Shown: positions 43,629-54,294, counted from the first letter of the stretch. The stretch: DNA of 64,000 nt from Collimonas humicola (GCF_018304945.1 NZ_JAGQEE010000001.1:186001-250000), one strand, 5' to 3'. Notes: generated by a model not told the origin, from the letters alone. Numbers and translations: made by a program.

Positions 43629-43877
43629 ATGCATTCAGAAACAATTGGTGACTACGAAATAGAATGTTCCGGGCTGCAATTGCCTGACAGCGAAGGCTGG
43701 GTCGCCAACCTGGTGATCTACGCGCCTTCTTGCAATCCCATGCATAGAAACGATATCTTCCCGTCGCAGCGGGTGGCGGTCGACACGGTCTTCGCCAGCG
43801 AGCAGGAAGCGGAGGCCGAGGCCCGCGCCTGCGCCATCGCGCTCATAGAAAAAGGCCGCAAGAAAGCAGTGCATTAA
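43629..43877 (+). CDS. Small conserved-looking hypothetical protein
   Basis: An 82-residue cytoplasmic protein without signal or membrane helix: MHSETIGDYEIECSGLQLPD, then WVANLVIYAPSCNPMHRNDI and a helical end EQEAEAEARACAIALIEKGR. The composition and codon use look coding. The alternating beta then helix layout resembles small proteins of unknown function common in Burkholderiales. It precedes gnd by 109 bases on the same strand. No function can be assigned. Confidence 0.65.
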   Translation: MHSETIGDYEIECSGLQLPDSEGWVANLVIYAPSCNPMHRNDIFPSQRVAVDTVFASEQEAEAEARACAIALIEKGRKKAVH

Positions 43878-43986
43878 TCAAGGCAAACGTTGCGATCGAC
43901 GGAATAAAAGACATTAAAAAAACATAAAAAAACGGCAGCGGGTAACATGGCTGTCGTTGTCATATTTATTCAGCGAGGAGAACAGG

Positions 43987-45012
43987 ATGCAGCTTGGCAT
44001 GATTGGATTGGGGCGCATGGGCGCCAATATGGTCAGGCGTCTGACCAATGGCGATCACCAGTGCGTGGTTTATGACTTGCACCCGGACGCTGTCAAGGCC
44101 GCGGTGCATCCGGGCGCGACCGGCGCTTCATCCCTGCAGGACCTGGTCAGCCAGCTGCGCGCGCCACGCGTGCTGTGGCTGATGCTGCCGGCTGCGGTGG
44201 TCGATGAAAACCTGGCGCTGCTGCTGCCTTTGCTGGAAGCCGGCGACATCGTGATCGATGGCGGCAACTCCTATTACCACGACGATATCCGCCGCGGCGC
44301 CGAACTGAAAGCGCGCCAGCTGCATTACGTCGATGTCGGCACCAGCGGCGGCGTCGCCGGCTTTGACCGCGGCTATTGCCTGATGATAGGCGGCGAAAAG
44401 GAAGTGGTGGACCATCTGGCGCCGATTTTCGCCACGCTGGCGCCCGGCGCTGGCGCCGCAGCGCCGACTCCCGGCCGCACCGTGAGCAGCAGCGCCGAAC
44501 AAGGCTATCTGCATTGCGGCCCGCATGGCGCCGGGCATTTCGTCAAGATGGTTCACAACGGCATCGAGTACGGCATCATGGGCGCTTATGCCGAAGGCTT
44601 GAATATCCTGCGCCACGCCAATGTCGGTAAGCAGGGCAGCGTGGCTGACGCCGAAACCACGCCGCTGCGCCATCCTGAGCACTATCAGTACGACCTCGAT
44701 CTGCCGGAGATTACCGAACTGTGGCGGCGCGGCAGCGTGATCGGTTCGTGGCTGCTGGACCTGACCGCCGGCGCGCTGCAGAAAGATCCGGCGCTGGAAC
44801 ACTACGCCGGCCATGTCGCCGATTCGGGCGAGGGCAGGTGGACCATCAATGCCGCGGTCGACGAAGCGGTCCCGGTGCCTATCCTGAGCGCCGCCTTGTT
44901 TGCGCGCTTCAGTTCACGCGGCGAGGACGATTTTTCCAACAAAGTGCTGTCGGCCATGCGGCAAGGATTCGGCGGCCATGTAGAAAAACCGGTCAAGCCG
45001 CAGGGCGATTAA
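43987..45012 (+). CDS. gnd: 6-phosphogluconate dehydrogenase, decarboxylating (short type)
   Basis: It oxidises 6-phosphogluconate to ribulose-5-phosphate and CO2. The 341-residue protein is the short bacterial form. The Rossmann start is [19 protein letters not shown]; the acidic end of the next strand (VYDLHPDAV) favours NAD+ over NADP+. Substrate motifs are [19 protein letters not shown] and [20 protein letters not shown]. In this family a Trp usually follows GTSGGV; here it is Ala. The ATG at 43987 has an AGGAG site. Phosphoglucomutase follows 35 bases later, so sugar-phosphate supply genes are grouped beside the glucan synthase. Confidence 0.93.
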   Translation: MQLGMIGLGRMGANMVRRLTNGDHQCVVYDLHPDAVKAAVHPGATGASSLQDLVSQLRAPRVLWLMLPAAVVDENLALLLPLLEAGDIVIDGGNSYYHDDIRRGAELKARQLHYVDVGTSGGVAGFDRGYCLMIGGEKEVVDHLAPIFATLAPGAGAAAPTPGRTVSSSAEQGYLHCGPHGAGHFVKMVHNGIEYGIMGAYAEGLNILRHANVGKQGSVADAETTPLRHPEHYQYDLDLPEITELWRRGSVIGSWLLDLTAGALQKDPALEHYAGHVADSGEGRWTINAAVDEAVPVPILSAALFARFSSRGEDDFSNKVLSAMRQGFGGHVEKPVKPQGD

Positions 45013-45047
45013 CGACTGCGCACGGCCGATCCGCCAGGAGCCCTATC

Positions 45048-46721
45048 ATGAAAATCAGTCCTCTGGCCGGTCAGCCGGCGCCATCGGCATCGCTGGTGGA
45101 TGTGCCGAAGCTGGTCTCGGCCTACTACAGCAATATTCCCGATCCGGAGGTGGCCGAGCAGCGGGTGGCTTTCGGCACCTCCGGCCATCGCGGTTCATCC
45201 TTCGACTGCAGCTTTAACGAAGCGCATGTGCTGGCCATCAGCCAGGCGATTTGCGCTTACCGCGGCAAGCAGGGCATCAGCGGGCCGCTGTTCATCGGCA
45301 TCGATACCCATGCCTTGTCGGTGCCTGCCTGCGCCAGCGCGGTCGAAGTGCTGGCGGCCAACGGCGTCGACATCATGCTGGCCGAAGGCGACGAATACAC
45401 GCCGACGCCGGCGGTATCGCATGCTATCGTCAAATACAACCGCGGCCGCAAGAGCGGCCTGGCGGACGGCATCGTCATCACACCTTCGCACAATCCGCCG
45501 GAAGACGGCGGCTTCAAGTACAACCCGCCCAATGGCGGCGCGGCGGATACCGCTGTCACCGGCTGGATCGAGGCCGCTGCCAACGCGCTGCTGCGCGGCG
45601 GCCTCAAGGAGGTCAAGAGAGTGCCGCTGCAGAAGGCCTTGCGGCAGGACAGCACGCACCGCTACGATTATCTGAATACCTACGTCAATGAACTCGACCA
45701 GGTGATCGACATGGCAGCGATCCGCGACGCCGGCATCCATCTCGGCGTCGATCCGCTGGGCGGCGCCGGGGTCCACTATTGGCGGCGCATCGGCGAGCGC
45801 TACCGGCTGAACCTGAGCGTGGTCAGCGCGGAGGTCGATCCGGCCTTCCGCTTCATGACGGCCGACTGGGATGGCCGCATCCGCATGGATCCCTCATCGT
45901 CCTACGCCATGCAGCGCCTGCTGGCAATGAAGGATCGCTACGACATCGCCTTCGCCTGCGACACCGACCACGACCGCCACGGCATCGTTACGCGGAGCGC
46001 CGGCCTGCTGCCGGCCAATCACTACCTGGCGGCAGCCATCGATTATCTGTTCCAGCACCGCAGCCAGTGGCCGCAGGCGGCAGGCATCGGCAAGACCGTG
46101 GTCAGCAGCCAGATCATCGACCGCATCGCCGCCAGGCTCAAGCGCAGGCTGTACGAAGTGCCGGCCGGCTTCAAATGGTTCGCGCCGGGCCTGAGCGACG
46201 GTTCGCTCGGCTTCGGCGGCGAGGAGAGCGCCGGCGCTGCCTTCCTGCGCCTGGACGGCTCGGCCTGGACTACCGACAAGGATGGCCTGGCGCCGGCTTT
46301 GCTGGCGGCCGAGATCACCGCCCGCGGCGGCCGCGATCCCGGCGAAGCGTATCGCCGGCTGGCCGGCGAGCTGGGCGATCCGCTGGCGACCCGGGTAGAG
46401 GCGAGCGCCACGCCGGCGCAAAAGAAGCTGCTGGCCGCCTTGTCGCCGCAACAGATCCAAAGCACCGAGCTGGCCGGCGAAAAGATCCGCAGCATCATCA
46501 GCAAGGCGCCCGGCAACGATGCGCCCATCGGCGGCGTCCGGGTGGCGACGGACAGCGGCTGGTTTGCGGCGCGGCCCTCCGGCACGGAAGACATCTACAA
46601 GATCTACGCGGAGAGTTTTCAGGGCGCCGGACACTTGCAGCGCATCGTGCAGGAGGCGCAGGCGATTGTCGACGCTGCCCTGGCCGCTATGCCGCAATCG
46701 CCAGGCGCAGCCGCAAAATGA
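45048..46721 (+). CDS. pgm: Phosphoglucomutase (alpha-D-glucose phosphate-specific)
   Basis: Interconverts glucose-6-phosphate and glucose-1-phosphate, the precursor of UDP-glucose for the ndvB product. The 557-residue protein has VAFGTSGHRGSS at the N-terminus, the phosphoserine loop VITPSHNPPEDGG, the metal loop FACDTDHDRHGIV, the sugar-binding loop GFGGEESAGAAF and the phosphate-binding RPSGTEDIYKIYAESF. All are intact. The stop overlaps the start of the next gene (ATGA), so it is coupled to the glycoamylase-domain protein. Confidence 0.95.
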   Translation: MKISPLAGQPAPSASLVDVPKLVSAYYSNIPDPEVAEQRVAFGTSGHRGSSFDCSFNEAHVLAISQAICAYRGKQGISGPLFIGIDTHALSVPACASAVEVLAANGVDIMLAEGDEYTPTPAVSHAIVKYNRGRKSGLADGIVITPSHNPPEDGGFKYNPPNGGAADTAVTGWIEAAANALLRGGLKEVKRVPLQKALRQDSTHRYDYLNTYVNELDQVIDMAAIRDAGIHLGVDPLGGAGVHYWRRIGERYRLNLSVVSAEVDPAFRFMTADWDGRIRMDPSSSYAMQRLLAMKDRYDIAFACDTDHDRHGIVTRSAGLLPANHYLAAAIDYLFQHRSQWPQAAGIGKTVVSSQIIDRIAARLKRRLYEVPAGFKWFAPGLSDGSLGFGGEESAGAAFLRLDGSAWTTDKDGLAPALLAAEITARGGRDPGEAYRRLAGELGDPLATRVEASATPAQKKLLAALSPQQIQSTELAGEKIRSIISKAPGNDAPIGGVRVATDSGWFAARPSGTEDIYKIYAESFQGAGHLQRIVQEAQAIVDAALAAMPQSPGAAAK

Positions 46722-48025
46722 GTCGCAGGGCGCTGAGCGAAACGGCTGAACTGGACCTGCTGCAATGCGAGTCGTTCAGCTACTTCATGCATGAAACCAA
46801 TCCGCGCAACGGCCTGGTGATCGATAAGACCGCGCCCGACTGGCCGGCCAGCATCGCCGCCGTGGGGCTGGCGCTGGCAGCCTATCCGGTGGCGATAGAG
46901 CGCGGTTTCATCACGCGCGCTGCGGCGCTCAAGCGGGTGCTGGCTGCCTTGCGGTTTTTCTGGAACAGCCCGCAGGGGCCGGAACCTGACGCCAGCGGTT
47001 ATCGGGGTTTCTACTATCACTTCCTCGACATGCAAAGCGGGCGCCGCGCCTGGCAGTGCGAGCTGTCCACCATCGACACCACGTTTTTCCTGGCCGGCGC
47101 GCTGACTGCCGGCTGCTATTTCGATGGGCCGGGCGCCGACGAGGCCGAGTGCCGCCGGCTGGCCGACGCGTTGTACCTGCGCGTCGACTGGGCCTGGGCG
47201 CAGGATGGCGGCGGCGCGGTTTCCATGGGCTGGAAGCCGGAGTCCGGCTTCTTGCCGAATCGCTGGAATGGTTACGACGAGGCCTTGCTGCTGTATGTGC
47301 TGGGACTTGGTTCGCCTTCGCATCCGCTGGCCCAGGACAGCTATGGCGACTGGGCCGCGGCTTACCGGTGGCAGCAGAGCTACGGCATCGAATACGTCTA
47401 CGCCGGCTCGCTGTTCACCCATCAGCTGTCGCATATCTGGATCGATTTTCGCGGCATCCAGGACAGCGCCATGCGCGCCAAGGGCCTCGATTATTTCGAG
47501 AACAGCCGCCGCGCCACCCTGGTGCAGCAGCGATATGCGATAGACAATCCCCGCGGCTTCGCCGGCTACAGCGCCCTGTGCTGGGGCATCACCGCCAGCG
47601 ACGGGCCGGGACCCGCCGTGCTGGAGGTCAACGGCAGCCGGCGCGAGTTCTACGACTATGTGGCGCGTGGCGTGCCGCTTGGCCCCGACGACGGCACCAT
47701 CGCGCCGTGGGTGGTCGTGTCGTCGCTGCCGTTCGCGCCGGAAATCGTGCTGCCGACCATCGATTTCTTTATCCACCAGGTCGGATTGAAGGCTGGCAAT
47801 CCGTATGGCTTCAAGTCCACCTTCAATCCGAGTTTTCCCTGCAACTGCGATAACCCTTACGGCTGGGTCTCGCCCTGGCATTTTGGCATCGACCAGGGGC
47901 CGATCATTTTGATGATCGAGAACTACCGCAGCGAAATGCTGTGGCGCCTGATGCGCAACTGTCCGTATATCGTCAATGGGCTGAAATGCGCAGGCTTTAC
48001 AGGCGGCTGGCTGCCGTCCGCTTAG
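46718..48025 (+). CDS. Glycoamylase-domain protein (PF10091; GH144-like)
   Basis: A 435-residue alpha/alpha-barrel hydrolase. Signature segments are LSTIDTTFFLAGALTAGCYF, AVSMGWKPESGFLPNRWNGY followed by DEALLLYVLGLGSPSHPL, and NPYGWVSPWHFGIDQGPII. GH144 members with this pattern include endo-beta-1,2-glucanases, and a related domain lies inside the NdvB protein of this window. No signal peptide is visible, so it would be cytoplasmic unless exported otherwise, unusual for a glucan hydrolase. The ATG at 46718 overlaps the pgm stop. The neighbourhood supports action on beta-1,2-glucan, but the substrate is inference. It converges with the GST gene. Confidence 0.88.
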   Translation: MSRRALSETAELDLLQCESFSYFMHETNPRNGLVIDKTAPDWPASIAAVGLALAAYPVAIERGFITRAAALKRVLAALRFFWNSPQGPEPDASGYRGFYYHFLDMQSGRRAWQCELSTIDTTFFLAGALTAGCYFDGPGADEAECRRLADALYLRVDWAWAQDGGGAVSMGWKPESGFLPNRWNGYDEALLLYVLGLGSPSHPLAQDSYGDWAAAYRWQQSYGIEYVYAGSLFTHQLSHIWIDFRGIQDSAMRAKGLDYFENSRRATLVQQRYAIDNPRGFAGYSALCWGITASDGPGPAVLEVNGSRREFYDYVARGVPLGPDDGTIAPWVVVSSLPFAPEIVLPTIDFFIHQVGLKAGNPYGFKSTFNPSFPCNCDNPYGWVSPWHFGIDQGPIILMIENYRSEMLWRLMRNCPYIVNGLKCAGFTGGWLPSA

Positions 48026-48050
48026 CCGCTGGCAGCTTTTCCCCTCTTTT

Positions 48051-48668
48051 TCAGGATTGCGCCCGATACAGCGCCAGTTCTTCGGCCAATGCTTTCGCCA
48101 TGCTCGGGCGCTGCAGCTGCCGGCCATGGTATTCCTTGACCCGCGGCCATTGCGCCAGATCGATGCCGCCATACGCGGCCCAGTTGAGCACAGTGGCCAG
48201 ATAGGCATCGGCCACGCTGAAGCGGTCCAGCAGGAATTCGTGGCTGGCGAAATGGTTTTCCAGAAGGCCGAGGCGCGATGCCGCCTTGTCGCGCGCATAG
48301 GCTTTTACCGCGTCGGCGGCGTGCGCATCGAGCAGCGGCACGAACAGTGCCTTGTGCAGTTCCGTGCTGACGAAGCCCAGCCATTGCTGCATCCTGGCGC
48401 GCTGCGGACGATCCGTCGGCGCCAGCTGCGCTTGCGGGAACAGGTCCGCAACATAGGGCAGGATGGCGGTGTTTTCAGTCAGCAGATAGCCATCGTCGGT
48501 ATGCAATACCGGCACTTGTCCCAGTGCGCTGACAGGGTAGAAGTCGGCGCCGTCCTGCAATTTTTTCGACTTGGTGTCGACCTGGATATAGTCAGCCTCG
48601 GCGCCGGCTTCGTACAGGGCGATGCGGGTGGCGAGCGAACAGGCCAGCGGGGAAAAATACAGTTTCAT
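48051..48668 (-). CDS. Glutathione S-transferase, beta-class-like
   Basis: A 205-residue cytoplasmic enzyme that conjugates or exchanges glutathione. The thioredoxin-like N-domain reads MKLYFSPLACSLATRIALYE with Cys10, the catalytic Cys of bacterial beta-class GSTs; VPVL supplies the cis-Pro and TENTAILPYVADL the Glu-Asn pair for glutathione. The C-terminal domain is helical (FSVADAYLATVLNW). The ATG at 48668 is preceded by GGAGATTCC; the longer frame overlaps the operator. It is divergent from a TetR gene and most likely controlled by it. Confidence 0.92.
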   Translation of the reverse strand: MKLYFSPLACSLATRIALYEAGAEADYIQVDTKSKKLQDGADFYPVSALGQVPVLHTDDGYLLTENTAILPYVADLFPQAQLAPTDRPQRARMQQWLGFVSTELHKALFVPLLDAHAADAVKAYARDKAASRLGLLENHFASHEFLLDRFSVADAYLATVLNWAAYGGIDLAQWPRVKEYHGRQLQRPSMAKALAEELALYRAQS

Positions 48669-48691
48669 CTGGAATCTCCATGGGTGGTTTG

Positions 48692-48715
48692 TTTTTGTAC
48701 TATAATGTACAAAAA
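48692..48715. promoter_or_regulatory. Palindromic operator of the GST/TetR pair
   Basis: Perfect 9-bp arms TTTTTGTAC (48692-48700) and GTACAAAAA (48707-48715) flank TATAAT (48701-48706), itself a consensus -10 box. The site is in the 73-base gap between the divergent GST and TetR genes, so one bound repressor dimer could block a promoter. Confidence 0.75.
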
Positions 48716-48741
48716 TACCTCGGTCAACATTTTTATACTGT

Positions 48742-49365
48742 ATGGAACAAAAAGAAAACAAGCGAGCCCGCGGCCGGCCGCGCGCCTACGATCCGGAGCA
48801 GGCGCTGGACAATGCGCGCGATGTCTTCTGGCGGCTGGGCTATGGCAGCAGCTCGCTGGACGACCTCAGCGCGGCCACCGGCATGAACCGGCCCAGCCTG
48901 TATGCCGCCTTCGGCGACAAGCATGCGCTCTACCTGCAAACGCTGGAGCGCTACATCGAGCTCGGCCGCCTCGGGATGATCGAGGCGATGGCCGGCGATC
49001 TGCCGCTGGCGCAGGCGCTGCTGCGGGTATACCAGCTGGCGCTGGGCATGTATCTGCCGTCCGGCAGCGCCGCGCGCGGCTGCCTGCTGATCGGCACCGC
49101 CGCCACCCAGGCGGTGGTCGATGTGGAGGTGCGCGCGCGCCTCGGCGATGGCTTGCGCTGTTTCGACCAGGTCTTTGAGGAGCGCTTCCAGCGCGCCGTG
49201 GAGCAGGGCGAATTGAATGCCGCACTGGAGCCGGCGCTGCTGGCAAAGATGGCGTCGGCGATCCTGCATACCCTGGCGCTGCGTTCGCGCGCGGGCGACA
49301 GCCGCGCATCGCTGGAGGCGACCGCCGCAGCCGGCGTCGAGTTGATTTGCGGCCAGGCGCGCTAG
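48742..49365 (+). CDS. TetR/AcrR family regulator (AcrR/YxaF-like)
   Basis: A 207-residue regulator. The helix-turn-helix (about 20-65) includes FWRLGYGSSSLDDLSAATGM and NRPSLYAAFGDKHALYLQTL. The C-terminal domain, with GCLLIGTAATQAVVDVEVR, is of the TetR_C family typical of regulators beside oxidoreductase or GST genes. The basic N-terminus (KRARGRPRAYD) is usual. It is divergent from the GST gene with the 48692-48715 palindrome between. The inducer is probably an electrophile or similar, by context only. Confidence 0.9.
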   Translation: MEQKENKRARGRPRAYDPEQALDNARDVFWRLGYGSSSLDDLSAATGMNRPSLYAAFGDKHALYLQTLERYIELGRLGMIEAMAGDLPLAQALLRVYQLALGMYLPSGSAARGCLLIGTAATQAVVDVEVRARLGDGLRCFDQVFEERFQRAVEQGELNAALEPALLAKMASAILHTLALRSRAGDSRASLEATAAAGVELICGQAR

Positions 49366-49432
49366 GCGCAGCCGGTATCAATACCACTGCGGGACTGCGC
49401 CAGCACCGCCGCGGCGTCGTGCCTCCAAATTC

Positions 49433-49446
49433 AAAACCACTTGCAA
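49433..49446 (+). promoter_or_regulatory. Half-site of the chitin-locus motif upstream of the cupin gene
   Basis: AAAACCACTTGCAA contains the core ACCACTTG (49436-49443) that also occurs in the promoters of both chitin-binding lipoprotein genes. It lies about 105 bases before the ATG at 49551. ATACCACT at 49381-49388 is a nearby relative. Only a half of the bipartite element is seen here. Confidence 0.4.
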
Positions 49447-49550
49447 TTTGATCCGTATTATCCCAATGTTGCTCTCTGCTGCCCGACAGCAGGGAGCGGC
49501 GGCAGCGTGATTGACAATACTAACCGGCGCGCGGCATATGGAGACGAGTC

Positions 49551-50591
49551 ATGGCGCAAGCGAAGCAGAATGCAAGCATCATCATCAACGACGACTGGCG
49601 CCGCTGGATAGGCGAAAACCTGGCGCTCGACGCCGCTCCGCAAGACCTGTTCAACGTCCTGGTCGCGCAAGGCGTGGCCGCGGGCGAGGCGCAGCGCGAA
49701 GTGCAGGCCGCGCTGGCCAGCCCCTACCTGCTGGGCGCGCGCCAGGCCGGCCAGCGCCTCAAGAACCGCCTGAAGAAGCATGACTGGGTGCTCGACATCT
49801 ACCGCACCCTGAACCGGCAGACTGCTGGCAGCAGCGTGATTGAACGCCGTCACCGGCTGTCGCGCGAGGAGTTCTATCGCCAGTATTATCTGTTGAACAA
49901 GCCGGTGATCATCACTGGCATGCTGGATGACTGGCCGGCGCTGAGGAAATGGAATTTCGATTTCCTGCGTGCGCACTTCGGCGCGCGCGAAGTCGAAGTG
50001 CAGATGGGGCGTTCGCAGGACGCCAACTATGAAATCAATTCCAGCCAGCACAAGCGCAAGATGCCGCTGGCAAGCTATCTGGACATGATCGAGGGCGCGC
50101 AGGAGAGCAACGATTTCTACATGACGGCGAACAACTCGTCGTCCAATCGCCAGGCGCTGGCGGAGTTGTGGCAGGACATCGGCCGCCTGCCGGAATACCT
50201 GAACCCGGATTCGGTGGACGACGGTTTTCTCTGGCTGGGGCCGAAAGGCACGCGTACGCCGTTCCACCACGACCTGACCAATAACTTCATGGCGCAGGTG
50301 GCCGGCCGCAAGCGCGTCAGGCTGATTCCCGCCTGCGAACTGGCGTATGTCTATAACCACCATCATTGCTATTCGCCGGTCGACGGCGCCGCCATCGACT
50401 ACGAGCGTTTTCCGCTGATGCGCAATGCGCAGCTGCTCGAATGCGAACTGGCCGCAGGCGAACTGCTGTTCCTGCCGGTCGGCTGCTGGCACTACGTGGA
50501 AGGGCTGGAGGCAAGCATCACCGTGTCGCTGATCAACTTCCAGCCGGACAATAATTTCGGCGCCTTCTATTCGACCTACGACGAACTGTAG
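49551..50591 (+). CDS. Cupin-like / JmjC-domain protein (PF13621)
   Basis: A 346-residue probable Fe(II)/2-oxoglutarate-dependent oxygenase. The C-terminal two-thirds forms the cupin_8 fold: KPVIITGMLDDWPALRKWNF, the metal-binding motif TPFHHDLTNNFMAQVAGRKR, LIPACELAYVYNHHHCYSPV and the distal His in LFLPVGCWHYVEGL. The HxD and distal His complete a facial triad, so catalysis is plausible. The N-terminal 90 residues are a separate helical part (EAQREVQAALASPYLLGARQ). Such proteins hydroxylate proteins or small molecules; the substrate is unknown. It shares a motif half-site with the chitin genes downstream. Confidence 0.88.
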   Translation: MAQAKQNASIIINDDWRRWIGENLALDAAPQDLFNVLVAQGVAAGEAQREVQAALASPYLLGARQAGQRLKNRLKKHDWVLDIYRTLNRQTAGSSVIERRHRLSREEFYRQYYLLNKPVIITGMLDDWPALRKWNFDFLRAHFGAREVEVQMGRSQDANYEINSSQHKRKMPLASYLDMIEGAQESNDFYMTANNSSSNRQALAELWQDIGRLPEYLNPDSVDDGFLWLGPKGTRTPFHHDLTNNFMAQVAGRKRVRLIPACELAYVYNHHHCYSPVDGAAIDYERFPLMRNAQLLECELAAGELLFLPVGCWHYVEGLEASITVSLINFQPDNNFGAFYSTYDEL

Positions 50592-51132
50592 CCAGGCGCC
50601 GGCTGTTGCCGTAGCTCTGCCTGATATCGAAAATCCGCGCCGATCCTGATGCCGTGCACAGCCTGATCCGGGCTGTTTGCCGGCGTGATTTTTCAGGTTG
50701 GCGCCGCAAAACCGTAAAGATGGCGTTCGGATCTCTAAGACCACATGCATACATCTGCGGAAGTGGTATCGCACCGATTGTCACACTTTTTTCCGCCGAT
50801 TTTCCGGCAGCGGCGGATTGTGCTTTCTTCATATGAGAAAAACAGGGATCTTTAGAAGTTTTTTATTGCCGCAAGGCATTGTATTGCAAATGAAAATTTC
50901 TTTTCGATTATGGAAAACCATAGAATTTTCCGATTCGAAATTCCGAGTTGTTTGCAAGTGGTATGGCATATGCCGTCAAATTTTTAAACCACTTGACGTT
51001 GATTTTTCAGGCCTCCATTCTCAGTCCAGCTGCCAGTTAAACATATAACGGATTCAGCTTAGGGAGTGCGCAGGCGCCGGTCGGATCGACCTGCTTCTCG
51101 CACATTGTCATTTGATAGAGGAGGAGTGGCGC
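50592..51132. other. Intergenic region upstream of the chitinase gene
   Basis: These 541 bases are AT-rich relative to neighbours and hold the chitinase promoter element (50951-51021). An additional AAGTGGTATC lies at 50761-50770. Short open frames here have no coding features that I trust. Confidence 0.5.
50951..51021 (+). promoter_or_regulatory. Chitinase promoter: bipartite element with overlapping -35
   Basis: TTTGCAAGTGGTATGG (50951-50966), 19 bases, then AAACCACTTGACG (50986-50998). The two halves contain the inverted pair CAAGTGGT (50955-50962) and ACCACTTG (50988-50995). TTGACG (50993-50998) is a good -35, followed after 17 bases by CATTCT (51016-51021). The same layout with identical spacings is found before the minus-strand gene at 57006, which argues for a common regulator. 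The regulator is not identified in this window. Confidence 0.7.
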
Positions 51133-52455
51133 ATGAGAACAACTGTATGCAATACCTTGTTGATGGGATTGATAGGCGGCCTGCTGGCAGGCTGTAGCGA
51201 CGGCGGATCGGCAGGTGCCGCGGCCGTCAGCCAAAAGCAGGTTTCTGCCACCGTGAAATCGAGCGTGCCGGTCTGCGCTCCCGCCTGGAGCGCTTCCGCC
51301 GTCTACACCGGCGGCAACCAAGCCAGCTACAGCAGCGTGAACTACACGGCCAACTGGTGGACTCAGGGGAATAATCCATCGACCAACAATGGCGGCAGCG
51401 GCAGCGGACAGCCGTGGACTTCGAACGGCGCCTGCAGTACAACGCCGACTCCTACGCCAACCCCGACTCCCACACCGACCCCGACCCCGACGCCAACTCC
51501 GACGCCAACTCCGACGCCTACTCCAACACCGACTCCGACGCCAACGCCAACGCCAGGTTTTGTGTTCAGCGCATACAAGGACGTCACCGCCGACGCCAAC
51601 TGGAACACCGGCGCCATGCAGAGCACGGCAACCGGCACCTCCTTGCCGGTCACTACCGCCATGCCGGCGCATAACAGCGTGCTGACCTGGGCCTTCGCCA
51701 CCGGCGGCTGCGGTTCCGAGACCTGGGCCGGCATCACGCCGGCGATGATTGCCACCAACGTCCAGTCCTTCGTGGCCGCAGGCAAGAAATACATCGTTTC
51801 AACCGGCGGAGCGGCAGGGTCGTTCACCTGTACCTCGGATGCCGGCTTCGACGCCTTCATCAACACGTATAACTCGGCCAACCTGATCGGCATCGATTTC
51901 GATATCGAAAACGGCCAGAGCCAGTCTGACATCAACAACCTGGTGGCGCGGGTCCAGGCGGCCCAGGTCAAGTATCCGAACCTGCGCTTCAGCTTCACCA
52001 TCGCCACGCTGGCGACCAGCCAGAGCGGTTCCTCGGTGGCGGTGGACATGGGCTCGGCTTCGCCTAATCCGCTGGGTTCGATGGGGATAGCGGTGATGCA
52101 GGCGATCCAGTCCGCAGGCCTCAAGAACTACTATGTCAACCTGATGGTGATGGATTACGGCTCGGCTACCGCGGTCAACTGCGTGATCAGCGGCGGCGTT
52201 TGCCAGATGGGGCAGTCGGCGATCCAGGCGGCGATGGATTTCCGCGGCTTCTACAATGTGCCGTACAGCCAGATCGAGCTGACGCCGATGATAGGCGCCA
52301 ACGACACCCCCGGTGAAACTTTCACCCTGGCCGATACCGATACCTTGTCGGCCTGGTCCAAGGCCAACGGCATCGCCGGCCTGCACCACTGGTCGTTCGA
52401 CCGCGACACCGGCATGAGTTACACCAACCGCTTCATCTCGGATCTCGGCCTCTGA
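51133..52455 (+). CDS. Chitin-binding GH18 chitinase lipoprotein
   Basis: A 440-residue surface lipoprotein that should cleave chitin. Lipobox LLAGC gives lipidation at Cys21. A CBM5/12-type chitin-binding module follows (about 48-101) with APAWSASAVYTGG, NYTANWWTQGN and PWTSNGAC. Then comes a linker of 19 Thr-Pro units (104-141), then a GH18 barrel with the catalytic motif LIGIDFDIENG (Asp255, Asp257, Glu259), intact. The end, GIAGLHHWSFDRDTGMSYTN, supplies the barrel's last strand. Its first 101 residues align without gaps to those of the gene at 55489-57006. The ATG at 51133 has an AGAGGAGGAG site. A strong terminator follows. Confidence 0.93.
   Translation: MRTTVCNTLLMGLIGGLLAGCSDGGSAGAAAVSQKQVSATVKSSVPVCAPAWSASAVYTGGNQASYSSVNYTANWWTQGNNPSTNNGGSGSGQPWTSNGACSTTPTPTPTPTPTPTPTPTPTPTPTPTPTPTPTPTPTPTPGFVFSAYKDVTADANWNTGAMQSTATGTSLPVTTAMPAHNSVLTWAFATGGCGSETWAGITPAMIATNVQSFVAAGKKYIVSTGGAAGSFTCTSDAGFDAFINTYNSANLIGIDFDIENGQSQSDINNLVARVQAAQVKYPNLRFSFTIATLATSQSGSSVAVDMGSASPNPLGSMGIAVMQAIQSAGLKNYYVNLMVMDYGSATAVNCVISGGVCQMGQSAIQAAMDFRGFYNVPYSQIELTPMIGANDTPGETFTLADTDTLSAWSKANGIAGLHHWSFDRDTGMSYTNRFISDLGL
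51442..51555 (+). repeat. Nineteen Thr-Pro hexanucleotide units (linker)
   Basis: A 114-base run of ACN-CCN codons encodes (TP)19 between the chitin-binding module and the GH18 domain. Third-base variation breaks perfect repetition, but the 6-base period is kept. It could change length without a frame shift. Confidence 0.95.
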
Positions 52456-52480
52456 TCCGCTGCTGCTTGCCTTGTCATCA

Positions 52481-52508
52481 AGCCGGCTCGCAAGAGCCGG
52501 CTTTTTTC
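52481..52508 (+). terminator. Rho-independent terminator of the chitinase gene
   Basis: AGCCGGCTC (52481-52489) pairs perfectly with GAGCCGGCT (52494-52502) around GCAA, followed by a T-run. It lies 26 bases after the chitinase stop and is the clearest terminator in the window. Confidence 0.92.
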
Positions 52509-52683
52509 ATGGCGCCGGCCGGGCGATCTGCAATGCCTTGCATGACAGGCATCGGGCGTATCCGATCCTTGCCAACTTTCTTGTATACATGGAGTTGGAC
52601 TTGCGACATCATATTCCTCACGCCGCATGGCGGGCGGCGTGAAACGCCGTTGTCCGCTGTATCCGATGCGCCAGGGAAAAGCC

Positions 52684-54294
<1,611 letters not shown>

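Noticed and set aside
46619-48298. 559-codon minus-strand frame across the glycoamylase-domain gene
   Set aside because: Antisense to a clear PF10091 gene and to the end of pgm; no family features.
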